A stretch of DNA of 64,000 nucleotides from positions 1-64,000 of the forward strand of contig JAFAFC010000006.1 in assembly GCA_023423715.1 (NCBI GenBank), written 5' to 3'. The DNA comes from Bacteroidota bacterium (lineage in GTDB: Bacteria; Bacteroidota; Bacteroidia; Flavobacteriales; Weeksellaceae). This document shows positions 1 to 8,765 of this stretch, piece after piece. Below the pieces are notes generated by a model that saw nothing but the letters and a program-made list of their open reading frames with translations, did no database searches and had not been told where the DNA came from. Position 1 is the first letter of the stretch; each line of letters starts with the position of its first letter. Made by a program: the position numbers and the translations under genes.

Positions 1-20
1 GCGGGCGCCGCGGCCCCCCG
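1..20. other. GC-only 20-base stretch at window edge
   Basis: The first 20 bases consist only of G and C and then switch abruptly to ordinary AT-rich sequence. Nothing else in the window looks like this. It could be an assembly or adapter artefact at a contig end, or the end of a GC-rich hairpin continuing outside the window. No gene is implied. Confidence 0.4.
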
Positions 21-60
21 AAACTGTTTTTATAAATATGTGATTTAATCTCGAAAAAAA

Positions 61-414
61 CTAGAACAAATACGTCTTGTAAATTAAAATTCCAACCACC
101 ACGGCGCAGATACAAACAATAGAAACTGCTCCAGCTGCAATATCTTTAACCGCTCCAATACGCTTGTCAAAATTAGGTTCAACAAAGTCGCAAAGCTTTT
201 CAATACTGGTATTCAAAACTTCAAAACCAATGACCATAAAGCAACAAATTAGGATGATTGAAGCGTCCACGCGATCCAATTTTAAACCTAAAATCAAAGC
301 AATGTTGATAACTAATGCCGCGCAATGGATTTTAATATTTCGTTCTTCTTTTAGAGCGAGGAGAATTCCGTTTCCAGAATGAATAAAGCTTCGAAACAAA
401 GAAGGTTTCTTCAT
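61..414 (-). CDS. dgkA: Diacylglycerol/undecaprenol kinase (DgkA family)
   Basis: A 117-residue integral membrane lipid kinase. Family members phosphorylate diacylglycerol or undecaprenol at the inner membrane, feeding lipid recycling and cell-wall carrier pools. The sequence shows the small family size, three hydrophobic segments (about residues 34-47, 52-66 and 94-114), the hallmark ExLNTSIE motif at residues 65-72 and the D(I)AAGAV motif at 91-96. Gram-positive and Bacteroidota members of this type often prefer undecaprenol, so the exact substrate is not decided here. A TAnnTTTG box lies 29 bases upstream of the start. Confidence 0.9.
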   Translation of the reverse strand: MKKPSLFRSFIHSGNGILLALKEERNIKIHCAALVINIALILGLKLDRVDASIILICCFMVIGFEVLNTSIEKLCDFVEPNFDKRIGAVKDIAAGAVSIVCICAVVVGILIYKTYLF

Positions 415-443
415 GGTACAAGATGTTTGAACTGTTAAAAGTA

Positions 444-451
444 CAAATTTA
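444..451 (-). promoter_or_regulatory. Bacteroidota -7 box for dgkA
   Basis: TAAATTTG on the minus strand matches TAnnTTTG, about 30 bases before the dgkA start codon. No convincing -33 TTTG was seen. Confidence 0.45.
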
Positions 452-470
452 ATCAGAAAAGAAAGTTAAC

Positions 471-560
471 GTCAGTTATTACACCGCAGAAATTTTCGAT
501 GCTTCCATCAACGATTATAAAAATGTCAATATTTTAGATAGTTTAAAACTTGATGAATAG
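471..560 (+). pseudogene. Possible 30-codon gene remnant
   Basis: Between dgkA and dnaN a stop-terminated open stretch of 29 sense codons has a normal-looking amino-acid composition (begins VSYYTAEIFDAS, ends LKLDE) but no start codon or promoter. It may be the tail of a decayed gene or chance. No family was recognised. Confidence 0.2.
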
Positions 561-645
561 AACGATTGCTTTGGAATTTACTAAATTATCAGTCTATTGT
601 TGAAAACTCTAACTGCTTAATAGTTATTATTCAAGGCCAATTAAT

Positions 646-653
646 TATATTTG
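646..653 (+). promoter_or_regulatory. -7 promoter box of dnaN
   Basis: TATATTTG matches the TAnnTTTG -7 element and predicts transcription starting near position 659. The upstream in-frame TTG at 651 lies inside this box, so it cannot be the translation start. This supports the ATG at 681. Confidence 0.6.
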
Positions 654-680
654 TACAATTATATATTTTTTAAGCAAAGT

Positions 681-1808
681 ATGAAGTTTATTGTTTCAAG
701 TGGTGAATTGCAGAAAGCACTGCAAACCGTAAGCGGTGTTATTTCAAGTTCTCAATCGAGACCTATTTTAGAAAATTTTCTATTTGAATTGGACCAAAAC
801 AATTTGTCCATTACGGCATCAGATGGGGAAACTACCTTGATTACTTCTTTGGAAGTGAAGTCGGATGACAAAGGAAAAATTGCAGTTCCTGCAAAGATTT
901 TTCAAGATTTTGTAAAAACATATAACGAGCAACCTTTGACGCTGTCTGTAAAAGATAACGAAGAGGGAACTGGCAAGCAATTGGAGATTTTGGACGAGAA
1001 AGATAATTTCGCTGTCGCATTAGACAATGAAGAAGATTATCCAGAATTACCAGAATTTGATGCTGCGAAAAGTGTAACCGTAGCTTCAGGAGTTCTTTCG
1101 GAAGCGTTAAGTAATACGTTGTTTGCTACGAGTAACGATTCTCTACGTCCAGTTATGACGGGAGTTTTGTTCCAATTTGGTGAAAACGAAACGAACTTCG
1201 TTTCTACAGACTCTCACCGTTTGGTGGTATACAAGAGAACGGATTTAATTTCGGAACCAATGGAATTTATCATGCCGAAAAAACCGCTTTCAATTTTCAA
1301 AAACATTTTAGCAAATGCGAATGATGATGTGAAAATTGAATTTAGCGATAACATGGCGAAATTCTCTTTTGGAAACCATATTTGGATTTGTCGTTTAATT
1401 GATGGCAAATACCCGAATTATTCTGCGGTAATCCCGAAAGAAAATCCAAACTTGTTAACGATTAACAGAAACTTGTTGTTAAGCGCTATTCGTAGAGCTT
1501 CCATCATGTCAAACAAATCGACAAACCAAGTTCGTTTCAAATTATCAGGAAATATCCTTCACCTTCATGCAGAAGATACAGAGTTTGCAAACAAAGCAGA
1601 CATGCAGATTCCATGTGATTATAACGGTGAAGATATCAACATCGGTTTCAGTTCTAAATTCTTAACAGAAATGCTTTCTGTTTTAAGTGCAGACGATATC
1701 ACAATGAAGATGTCGCAACCGAACCGTCCAGGAATCATCGAGCCCATTGATGGTTTAGAAGAAAACGAAAATATTTTGATGCTTTCAATGCCGGTCATTG
1801 GGATGTAA
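681..1808 (+). CDS. dnaN: DNA polymerase III subunit beta (sliding clamp)
   Basis: A 375-residue ring-forming clamp that tethers the replicative polymerase and other repair enzymes to DNA. The start MKFIVSSGELQKAL is the typical clamp N-terminus and the length fits the family (three repeated domains of about 125 residues). The C-terminal end PVIGM is close to the usual PMR/PVR-type clamp ending. A perfect stem-loop follows, so dnaN is probably transcribed alone. An extended start at 651 would fall within the promoter -7 box and is rejected. Confidence 0.97.
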   Translation: MKFIVSSGELQKALQTVSGVISSSQSRPILENFLFELDQNNLSITASDGETTLITSLEVKSDDKGKIAVPAKIFQDFVKTYNEQPLTLSVKDNEEGTGKQLEILDEKDNFAVALDNEEDYPELPEFDAAKSVTVASGVLSEALSNTLFATSNDSLRPVMTGVLFQFGENETNFVSTDSHRLVVYKRTDLISEPMEFIMPKKPLSIFKNILANANDDVKIEFSDNMAKFSFGNHIWICRLIDGKYPNYSAVIPKENPNLLTINRNLLLSAIRRASIMSNKSTNQVRFKLSGNILHLHAEDTEFANKADMQIPCDYNGEDINIGFSSKFLTEMLSVLSADDITMKMSQPNRPGIIEPIDGLEENENILMLSMPVIGM

Positions 1809-1830
1809 TAGATCATAATAAGAATTGTTT

Positions 1831-1868
1831 TTGAGATTTGGATGGAAGTTCAAATCTCAAATTCTTTT
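1831..1868 (+). terminator. Terminator after dnaN
   Basis: A perfect 10-bp stem (1831-1840 with 1851-1860) around a 10-base loop is followed by a T-rich stretch. It separates dnaN from the CNNM gene. Confidence 0.75.
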
Positions 1869-1881
1869 TAGATAAACCCTT

Positions 1882-3156
1882 ATGGAATTAATCATCATCG
1901 TAATTTTGGTTTTGTTGAATGGCGTTTTTGCAATGTCTGAAATTTCTTTGGTTTCTTCTCGAAAATTCAAATTAGAGAATGCGGCCAAGAAAGGAAGTAA
2001 AGGAGCAAAAGCAGCTTTGTCTTTAACGGAAAAACCTGCAAGATTCCTTTCAACTGTCCAAATCGGAATTACATTAATTGGGATTTTGCTCGGGGTGTAT
2101 TCTGGCGAGGCTTTAAGCGGTCATGTTTCTGCTTTACTAAGTAAGATTTCATTTTTAGCACCGTACGCAGCTCAGATTTCAGGACCCATTGTCGTTGTTT
2201 TTATCACGTATATTTCCATTGTTTTTGGTGAGTTATTTCCAAAGCAATTAGGAATGACATTTCCTGAAAAAACGGCGGTGATTATTTCGCAACCGATGCG
2301 TTTGTTGTCTGTGATTACATCGCCTTTTGTTTGGTTATTGACAAAGACCAACGAATTTCTTTTAACGATTTTTGGAATCAAAAAAACAATTGATTCTCGA
2401 GTTTCTGAGGAAGAAATTAAATCCATTGTTAAAGAAAGTGCGGAAGGTGGCGAGATTGAGGATATTGAACACGATATTGTAGAACGTGTTTTTGAATTAG
2501 GCGATACCAAAGCCAATTCCTTATTCACCTACCGAAATCAGTTGATGGTTTTTGATTTAGAGGATTCGTATGAAGAGGTGATTGCAAAAATCAAGGAAGA
2601 ACCGCATTCTGCGTATCCAGTTACCGAAGACGGGAATTTGGATAAAATAGTCGGAATTGTTTTGATGAAAGATATTTTTCTTCATGCATCGACGGAGAAT
2701 TTCAACCTTCAAAATTACATGAAAAAGCCTGTTTTTGTAACGGAACATACAACGGCTTACCGAATTTTAGAAGCGTTTAAAAAACAAAAAATACATTACG
2801 GAATCGTTATCGACGAATACGGAAATACGCAAGGAATGCTTACCATGGACGATGTGATGGATGCTTTACTTGGCGATATGTCCGAAGATGATTATGACGA
2901 ATTCAGAATAACACAAAGGTCAGAAGACTCGTGGTTGGTTGATGGACAATTTTCTTTGAAAACATTTTCCAAAGAATTTCCAATCGATATTCCCGAGGAG
3001 GTTCTGAACAACATACAAACCGTTGCCGGATTTATTTTAAATCAAAGTCCTGAGCTTCCCGATGTGGGAGATTCAATAGAATTTGATAATTTTGTATTCG
3101 AAATTATAGATAAAGACGGTCAACGAATTGACAAAATTTTACTGACGAAAAGATAA
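1882..3156 (+). CDS. CNNM/CBS-domain transporter (hemolysin C/CorC family)
   Basis: A 424-residue inner-membrane protein. Order of domains: CNNM (DUF21) membrane region with hydrophobic segments over about residues 1-170, a linker with an EEEIKSIVKESAEGGEIE acidic stretch, a CBS pair (about 210-330) and a C-terminal CorC_HlyC transporter-associated domain (about 345-422). Relatives are linked to Mg/Co efflux, and flavobacterial paralogs include GldE; hemolysin is only a legacy name. It ends 4 bases before the pheT start, suggesting co-transcription. Confidence 0.85.
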   Translation: MELIIIVILVLLNGVFAMSEISLVSSRKFKLENAAKKGSKGAKAALSLTEKPARFLSTVQIGITLIGILLGVYSGEALSGHVSALLSKISFLAPYAAQISGPIVVVFITYISIVFGELFPKQLGMTFPEKTAVIISQPMRLLSVITSPFVWLLTKTNEFLLTIFGIKKTIDSRVSEEEIKSIVKESAEGGEIEDIEHDIVERVFELGDTKANSLFTYRNQLMVFDLEDSYEEVIAKIKEEPHSAYPVTEDGNLDKIVGIVLMKDIFLHASTENFNLQNYMKKPVFVTEHTTAYRILEAFKKQKIHYGIVIDEYGNTQGMLTMDDVMDALLGDMSEDDYDEFRITQRSEDSWLVDGQFSLKTFSKEFPIDIPEEVLNNIQTVAGFILNQSPELPDVGDSIEFDNFVFEIIDKDGQRIDKILLTKR

Positions 3157-3160
3157 CATA

Positions 3161-5563
3161 ATGAAGATTTCTAACAATTGGCTTAAAGACTACATTAAAA
3201 CCGACTTAAAAACTGAAAAAATAGGCGAGTTCCTTACGGATATTGGTCTAGAAGTAGAAGGTATTGATGCGTTTGAGAGTATCAAAGGAAGTTTGGAAGG
3301 GATCGTTGTAGGAAAAGTGCTTACCTGTGAAAAACACCCGAATGCAGATAAATTGAAGAAAACAACGGTAGACGTTGGTTCTGGAAAAATTTTAAATATT
3401 GTTTGTGGCGCTCCTAATGTGGAAGCTGGACAAACGGTTCCTGTCGCTGTGGTAGGAACAAAAATCTATGCAAAAGACGGCAGTTTTTTTGAAATTAAGG
3501 AAGCGAAAATCCGTGGCGAAGTTTCTCAAGGAATGATTTGTGCCGAAGATGAGCTTGGTCTTAGCGAAGATCATGGTGGAATCATGGTTTTAGACGAAAC
3601 GAAATATGAAGTAGGAAAAAAGTTTGCCGATTATTTTGAATTAGCAAAAGACGAAGTGATTGAAATTGGCTTAACGCCAAACCGTTCCGATGCGATGTCT
3701 CACTACGGAGTTGCAAGAGATTTGCACGCGTATTTGGTTTCGAATCAAATGAAATCAGAGTTCTTGAAAGTGAAGTCTGAATCATTAGAAATTGAAGGTC
3801 AACATCAGTTTTCAATCGAGATTGAGGATGAAGCGATTTGTCCACGTTATATGGGTGCGGTGATCGAAAACGTAAAAGTTGCCGATTCTCCGGCTTGGCT
3901 TCAAAACCGTTTGAAAGCAATCGGTTTGTCGCCAATTAACAATATTGTTGATATTACGAACTATATTCTCCACAGTTTAGGTCAGCCTTTACACGCTTTT
4001 GATGCTTCTAAAATTGCAGGTCAAAAAGTGAAAGTTGGTGTTTTACCAGAAGGAACGTTGTTTACAACATTGGATGGGGTAGAGCGTAAAATAAAAGGGC
4101 ACGAAATCATCATTAAAGATGGAAATAATACGCCGATGTGTTTTGGTGGTGTTTTTGGAGGTTTAGATTCTGGAGTTTCTAATGAGACTAAAACAATCTT
4201 CTTAGAAAGCGCGTATTTCGATCCGGTGGCGATTCGTAAATCGGCTAAAAGTCATGCTTTTTCTACCGATGCTTCTTTCCGTTTTGAACGTGGTGTTGAT
4301 CCAAATTTAACGCGTACAGCATTGACTCATGCGATTAAATTAATTGAAGATATCGCTGGTGGAAAACTAGTAGGTCCTATTTTAGAGCAATATCCAAAGA
4401 AAATTGAAAATCATTATGTGATTTTACGTTTTTCGAAATTGGAACAAATTTTAGGAGTGAAAATTCACCGTGAGAAGATTAAAGAAATTTTAAAATCATT
4501 GGAGATTTCGGTTTTAAATGAAATTCCAAATGGTTTAGAATTGTCTATTCCGGCTTATAGAGCGGATGTAACACGAGAAATTGACGTTATTGAAGAGGTT
4601 CTTCGTATTTACGGATACAACAAGATCGATTCACCTAAGAAAATATCATTTACGCCTGTAAAATTAAGTGCCGAAGATCAAGATGCACTAGAAAATTTCT
4701 GGGCGAGATTGTTGCAAAGCTACGGTTTCCACGAGGTGATGAACAATTCCTTAACGGCTGAAAAGTACGTTAGTGAAAATCCAGTTAAACTGTTGAATCC
4801 TCTAAGTTCGGATTTGGCGTTTATGAGAACATCACTTCTTGAAGGAATGTTGGAGAATGCAGCGTACAATATCAATAGAAAGAATCCAGATATCAAGTTT
4901 TTCGAATTGGGTAAAATTTACCATAAGACGGAAGAGTATTTAGAGCGTAAGCAATTGGCTGTTTTGGTTTCTGGTAGAGATGTTGCTGAAAATTGGTTGA
5001 CTCCAAAATCAATGACAAATTTCTCTCATTTGAAAGGCTACGTTGAAGTTTTGCTAGGGAAATTAGGAATTTCATTAACGGAAAAAGCAATTGAAGATTT
5101 CCGTTTTTCAGATGCAATGGTGTTTGAACATGATGGAGGAGTTGTCGCAAGAATCGGAAAAGTATCCACTTCTTTGATGAAAGAATTTGATATCGATCAA
5201 GAATGTTTCTACGCTGAGATTGAATTGGAAACAGCTCAAGAACTTCGTTCAGCAAAAGCATTGAAGTTTGTTGATATTCCAAAATTCAACAAAATCAGAA
5301 GAGATTTAGCATTGCTTTTGGATAAAAATATTTCGTATTCCGAGTTGTATGAAGCGGCGAAAAAGAATAAATCTCCGTACTTGAAAGCGATTAATTTATT
5401 CGATGTTTACGAAGGGAAAAACCTTCCAGTGGGGAAAAAATCGTATGCTTTGAGTTTCGAATTGTTGAATGAAGAAAAGACTTTGGAAGATAAGGATATC
5501 AGCGAAGTGATGAATTCATTAATTAAAACGTATGAGAAAGATTTCGGAGCAACATTACGTTAA
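3161..5563 (+). CDS. pheT: Phenylalanyl-tRNA synthetase beta subunit
   Basis: An 800-residue subunit of the (alpha-beta)2 enzyme that charges tRNA-Phe. Domains seen: an N-terminal tRNA-binding OB fold (about 40-150, with GAPNVEAGQ), the B3/B4 editing region (SFRFERGVDPN near 375), B5 (about 400-475, REIDVIEEVLRIYGY), a catalytic-like core and a C-terminal anticodon-binding FDX-ACB domain (from about 705, PKFNKIRRDLALLLD). The length is normal. pheS is not in the window, so the two subunit genes are unlinked here. A palindromic terminator follows. Confidence 0.97.
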   Translation: MKISNNWLKDYIKTDLKTEKIGEFLTDIGLEVEGIDAFESIKGSLEGIVVGKVLTCEKHPNADKLKKTTVDVGSGKILNIVCGAPNVEAGQTVPVAVVGTKIYAKDGSFFEIKEAKIRGEVSQGMICAEDELGLSEDHGGIMVLDETKYEVGKKFADYFELAKDEVIEIGLTPNRSDAMSHYGVARDLHAYLVSNQMKSEFLKVKSESLEIEGQHQFSIEIEDEAICPRYMGAVIENVKVADSPAWLQNRLKAIGLSPINNIVDITNYILHSLGQPLHAFDASKIAGQKVKVGVLPEGTLFTTLDGVERKIKGHEIIIKDGNNTPMCFGGVFGGLDSGVSNETKTIFLESAYFDPVAIRKSAKSHAFSTDASFRFERGVDPNLTRTALTHAIKLIEDIAGGKLVGPILEQYPKKIENHYVILRFSKLEQILGVKIHREKIKEILKSLEISVLNEIPNGLELSIPAYRADVTREIDVIEEVLRIYGYNKIDSPKKISFTPVKLSAEDQDALENFWARLLQSYGFHEVMNNSLTAEKYVSENPVKLLNPLSSDLAFMRTSLLEGMLENAAYNINRKNPDIKFFELGKIYHKTEEYLERKQLAVLVSGRDVAENWLTPKSMTNFSHLKGYVEVLLGKLGISLTEKAIEDFRFSDAMVFEHDGGVVARIGKVSTSLMKEFDIDQECFYAEIELETAQELRSAKALKFVDIPKFNKIRRDLALLLDKNISYSELYEAAKKNKSPYLKAINLFDVYEGKNLPVGKKSYALSFELLNEEKTLEDKDISEVMNSLIKTYEKDFGATLR

Positions 5564-5591
5564 AACTGAGTATTTCAAAATATTATTTACT

Positions 5592-5619
5592 AAAACACTG
5601 AAATTTCAGTGTTTTTTTT
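5592..5619 (+). terminator. Terminator after pheT
   Basis: A perfect 24-base palindrome (5592-5615) runs straight into a T tract ending at 5619, directly downstream of the pheT stop. Confidence 0.85.
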
Positions 5620-5649
5620 ATTTGAATACGATTTTATACTGGTTTTTTG

Positions 5650-5657
5650 TACCTTTG
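5650..5657 (+). promoter_or_regulatory. -7 box of META lipoprotein gene
   Basis: TACCTTTG matches TAnnTTTG, 21 bases before the ATG at 5679. Confidence 0.5.
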
Positions 5658-5678
5658 ATCAACCTAAAAAGTAATCTT

Positions 5679-6083
5679 ATGAAAAATGTATTCATATGTC
5701 TGTTTGCAGGAGCAGTTTTGGCATCTTGTACAGCTACATCATCTACTTCAAAAGTAGGAAAAGCGCAGCCTTCTATTGCAAACTCTCAATGGGTTTTAGC
5801 GGAATCTGTGAAAGGTAAAACGCCAACTTTAAACCTAGAAAATGGAAAGTTGACGGGTAACGCTGGATGTAACAATTATTTCGGTGAAGTGGTTCTTAAT
5901 CCTTCTGCTGGAGGTTTTACAGCTGGAAAAATGGGATCTACAAAAATGTTTTGTGATAATATGTCTGTGGAAGATAATTTCTTAAAAGTTCTTAGTGAAG
6001 CAAACCGCTATGTGGTTTCTGGAACAACATTAGAACTTTACAAAGACGGCTTATTGTTGATGAAATTAAACAAAAGCAACTAA
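5679..6083 (+). CDS. META-domain (HslJ-like) lipoprotein
   Basis: A 134-residue predicted lipoprotein with a lipobox ending VLASC at Cys17, so the start at MKNVFICLF is chosen over upstream starts that lie inside pheT. The mature part is a META/HslJ-like domain with the characteristic GCNNYFG motif after SQWVL. HslJ-type proteins are tied to heat and novobiocin tolerance in E. coli, but the role here is not known. The gene has its own -7 box and ends at a bidirectional terminator. Confidence 0.85.
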   Translation: MKNVFICLFAGAVLASCTATSSTSKVGKAQPSIANSQWVLAESVKGKTPTLNLENGKLTGNAGCNNYFGEVVLNPSAGGFTAGKMGSTKMFCDNMSVEDNFLKVLSEANRYVVSGTTLELYKDGLLLMKLNKSN

Positions 6084-6101
6084 TATTTTAGTTTTAAGCA
6101 T

Positions 6102-6133
6102 AAAAAAAGGAACTCAATTGAGTTCCTTTTTTT
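6102..6133. terminator. Bidirectional terminator
   Basis: A perfect 32-base palindrome with A and T tails (arms 6102-6117 and 6118-6133) sits between two convergent genes. Confidence 0.9.
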
Positions 6134-6148
6134 ATTTTGAATTACGAA

Positions 6149-6385
6149 TTATTCTTCGTCTTCTTCGTATTTTGCAAGTTCGTCATCACACCATCTGAAT
6201 GCTGCTTCTACTACTTTCGTTGCTTCATCTGCCATGGTTTCTTCGTCGTCGCCTTCTAAATCATCAAGCCACTCAACTTCTTCCTCTTCAACGTTTAAGA
6301 TAAAACGCGGATATTCTGTATGCACTACGAATAGATCTTCAGGAAATTCTGTGTTATCTGCTAATAAAAACTTAGGTAATTTCAT
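6149..6385 (-). CDS. Acidic conserved small protein
   Basis: A 78-residue, very acidic protein (runs such as EEEEVEWLDDLEGDDEE and tail AKYEEDEE) with a neutral, more hydrophobic first 30 residues (KLPKFLLADNTEFPEDLFVVHTE). No enzyme motif or membrane segment is visible. Similar short acidic proteins are common as hypotheticals in Flavobacteriia (recollection, not checked). It is flanked by a strong terminator and a clear TATCTTTG promoter box, so it is likely a real, separately expressed gene. Function unknown. Confidence 0.75.
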   Translation of the reverse strand: MKLPKFLLADNTEFPEDLFVVHTEYPRFILNVEEEEVEWLDDLEGDDEETMADEATKVVEAAFRWCDDELAKYEEDEE

Positions 6386-6408
6386 TTGTAAAAGATTTTA
6401 ACTTGATT

Positions 6409-6416
6409 CAAAGATA
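6409..6416 (-). promoter_or_regulatory. -7 box for the acidic small protein
   Basis: TATCTTTG on the minus strand, a full TAnnTTTG match, 23 bases before the start codon. Confidence 0.6.
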
Positions 6417-6422
6417 AAAAAA

Positions 6423-7751
6423 TTATTGGTATTTATTCTTAATTATTTTCATTTTACTTTCGACCCTATATTTCGTTAAAATCTCTTTTTTTGTAAGTGT
6501 ATCTTGTGGTTTATGCACAATATTTAGATCTGAATTAACGGTACTTAAAAGCTCTGCAACTTGAATGAAATTTAAATCCAGATCGTTTGGTTTAGAATAA
6601 AATTCAATTGGTTTATTCAGTAGTTTTTCTTCTGTTAGAAATTTTTTAGCCGCTTTTCTATTTTCTAGGTAATCTCCTTTTGAAAGGTAAGTGAATATAA
6701 AACCTGTAATTAAGCTCAAATAAGCTAATATGTATGTTTTCTTTTGAAGTAAAGCGTAAAGTTTTTTTAAATAGACCAACCAAATTGGAAAAGTAAATGG
6801 ACCAAGTAATCTGTAATCTAATGGGGTTAATGAATAAAAATACTGTGTAAAAAAAGATGCAATAATTCCAAAAACACCTGCGAAAACTAAAAATTGTTCC
6901 TCAAGATTTAATTTATGTTTTAAGAATAAAAAAAGTATTAGCGCTATGTTTAAAATTCCAATTCCATAGATTCCATAGTTTAAAATTCCTCCAGAAGGAT
7001 TGCTTATATGAATAAACGGATTGAAACTTGTTGCTAAGCCTTTCCAGAGCTCGTCTAATAGTTTACTAGTAGGATGTATACCAATTTCTAAAGCTTCTTT
7101 TATATACTCCGGATTAAAATAATCAATAAATAAAATTTTATATAGAATATAATATAGAACGCCAACTCCAGCACTAATCATAAATATTTTACCAAAGCTC
7201 TTTTTGAAGTGTAAAAATCCAAATAAGCCTGTTGCTCCAATATAGAAAAGTCCTGTATAACGTGTGTTGTAAAGGAGTAGTAATCCCATAGTTAGCCAGA
7301 ATATTCCTTGGTAAAATTGGAATTCTCCTCTTAATATTTTAATTGAAATGTAGAAATAGAAAAAAAGAAAAGTGAGAAATAAAGGCTCGCTCATTGTTGA
7401 TGAGAATAATGAAACGAAACTAAATAAGGCACATAGAATTAGTGTTTCACGAAAATAAAATTTCTTTTTCCAAGCGAAGAAAATAATAAAAATGTATGAT
7501 AAGATACCTACTATTTTGCTGCTCCAAAACATGTCGATTCCAATAAATGAAACGAGTTTTATGCTCAGGGGATAAAAAGTAGGCGTTGTCGTATTATCAA
7601 TAATAGGCAAGTTATGAGCAAATCGCATAAATCGAATCGAGTCCGGATTAATCCGTCCTTTTTCATTTAATAAAAATCGGAGAATGATCATAACCACCGT
7701 AAGAATGATTATGGAATAGGAGTAGATCGTATTTTTTGTTTTAATTGTCAT
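6423..7751 (-). CDS. Polytopic membrane protein, GT-C glycosyltransferase-like
   Basis: A 442-residue protein with about ten to eleven hydrophobic segments and short soluble loops. An acidic patch after the first segment (GRINPDSIRFMRFAHNLP) resembles the first extracytoplasmic loop of GT-C fold lipid-sugar-dependent glycosyltransferases. The C-terminal 70 residues are soluble. Overall it is low in recognisable motifs, so the glycosyltransferase reading is inference from topology and that loop. It is separated from the upstream hbd gene by a terminator and is probably its own unit. Confidence 0.6.
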   Translation of the reverse strand: MTIKTKNTIYSYSIIILTVVMIILRFLLNEKGRINPDSIRFMRFAHNLPIIDNTTTPTFYPLSIKLVSFIGIDMFWSSKIVGILSYIFIIFFAWKKKFYFRETLILCALFSFVSLFSSTMSEPLFLTFLFFYFYISIKILRGEFQFYQGIFWLTMGLLLLYNTRYTGLFYIGATGLFGFLHFKKSFGKIFMISAGVGVLYYILYKILFIDYFNPEYIKEALEIGIHPTSKLLDELWKGLATSFNPFIHISNPSGGILNYGIYGIGILNIALILFLFLKHKLNLEEQFLVFAGVFGIIASFFTQYFYSLTPLDYRLLGPFTFPIWLVYLKKLYALLQKKTYILAYLSLITGFIFTYLSKGDYLENRKAAKKFLTEEKLLNKPIEFYSKPNDLDLNFIQVAELLSTVNSDLNIVHKPQDTLTKKEILTKYRVESKMKIIKNKYQ

Positions 7752-7754
7752 ATT

Positions 7755-7795
7755 AAAAAAGCGCTGTTATAATTTGAAAAATAACAACGCTTTAC
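7755..7795 (-). terminator. Terminator after hbd
   Basis: On the minus strand a 13-bp stem with one mismatch (7758-7770 with 7781-7793) is followed by a T run. It closes the hbd transcript. Confidence 0.75.
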
Positions 7796-7811
7796 AGTAT
7801 TTTTTATTTGA

Positions 7812-8702
7812 TTACTTCACAAACATTTTTGCTACTTTTTCTGCTTTTTTTGATTCGGAATAATCGTAGAATCCTTCACCTGATTTTACACCTAATTTTC
7901 CTGCCATAACCATGTTTACTAATAATGGATTTGGAGCGTATTTCGGATTTTTAAAGCCGTCGTACATCACATTCAAAATTGCTAAACAAACATCCAAACC
8001 GATAAAGTCAGCTAATTGAAGTGGGCCCATTGGGTGAGCCATACCTAATTTCATTACTGTGTCGATTTCTTCAACGCCAGCAACGCCGTTATATAAGGTT
8101 TCAATTGATTCATTGATCATCGGCATTAAAATTCTATTGGCTACAAAACCTGGATAATCATTCACTTCAACAGGAACTTTTCCTAGTGTTTTACTCATTT
8201 CATAAATCGAATCAAACGTTTCTTTTGACGTAGAATAACCCTTAATTATTTCTACCAATTTCATAATAGGAACGGGATTCATAAAATGCATTCCGATTAC
8301 TTTTTCGGGACGTTTTGTTGCCGCCGCAATTTTCGTAATAGAAATAGAAGATGTATTGGTTGCCAAAATACAGTTTTCAGGTGCAAATTCATCCATTTGA
8401 CCGAAAATTTTCAACTTCAGATCTTGGTTTTCAGTCGCTGCTTCTACGATAAGATCAGCGTTGGTTGCTGCAGATTTTAGGTCTGTAAACGTTTTAATGT
8501 TCCCTAAGGTTTGATTTTTTTGCTCTTCGGTAAGATTTCCTTTCGCAATAATACGATCAAGATTGGTCGTAATGGTTTTTAATCCTCGATCTAGAGCCTC
8601 TTGAGAAACATCTACCAAGCTCACTTGGAAGCCTGTTTGCGCAAATGTATGAGCAATTCCGTTGCCCATAGTTCCTGCTCCAATAACGACAATATTTTTC
8701 AT
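7812..8702 (-). CDS. hbd: 3-hydroxybutyryl-CoA dehydrogenase
   Basis: A 296-residue NAD(P)-dependent dehydrogenase of 3-hydroxyacyl-CoA, acting in short-chain fatty-acid or phenylacetate-type beta-oxidation. It shows the Rossmann motif GAGTMGNGIA (8-17), NTSSIS (116-121), catalytic His139 in GMHFMNPVP, Glu151 and Asn189 in GFVANR. The length fits the single-function enzyme, without a fused hydratase. No beta-oxidation partners are adjacent. The gene is also called paaH or mmgB in other taxa. Confidence 0.93.
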   Translation of the reverse strand: MKNIVVIGAGTMGNGIAHTFAQTGFQVSLVDVSQEALDRGLKTITTNLDRIIAKGNLTEEQKNQTLGNIKTFTDLKSAATNADLIVEAATENQDLKLKIFGQMDEFAPENCILATNTSSISITKIAAATKRPEKVIGMHFMNPVPIMKLVEIIKGYSTSKETFDSIYEMSKTLGKVPVEVNDYPGFVANRILMPMINESIETLYNGVAGVEEIDTVMKLGMAHPMGPLQLADFIGLDVCLAILNVMYDGFKNPKYAPNPLLVNMVMAGKLGVKSGEGFYDYSESKKAEKVAKMFVK

Positions 8703-8765
8703 TTTTTAGGTTTAAAATTTAAGCCTAAATGTACGTATTTAAGAGGGATTATGAAAATGAGAATT

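Noticed and set aside
651..680. TTG start adding ten residues to DnaN
   Set aside because: It falls inside the TATATTTG promoter box, and the clamp N-terminus MKFIVSSGEL begins at 681.
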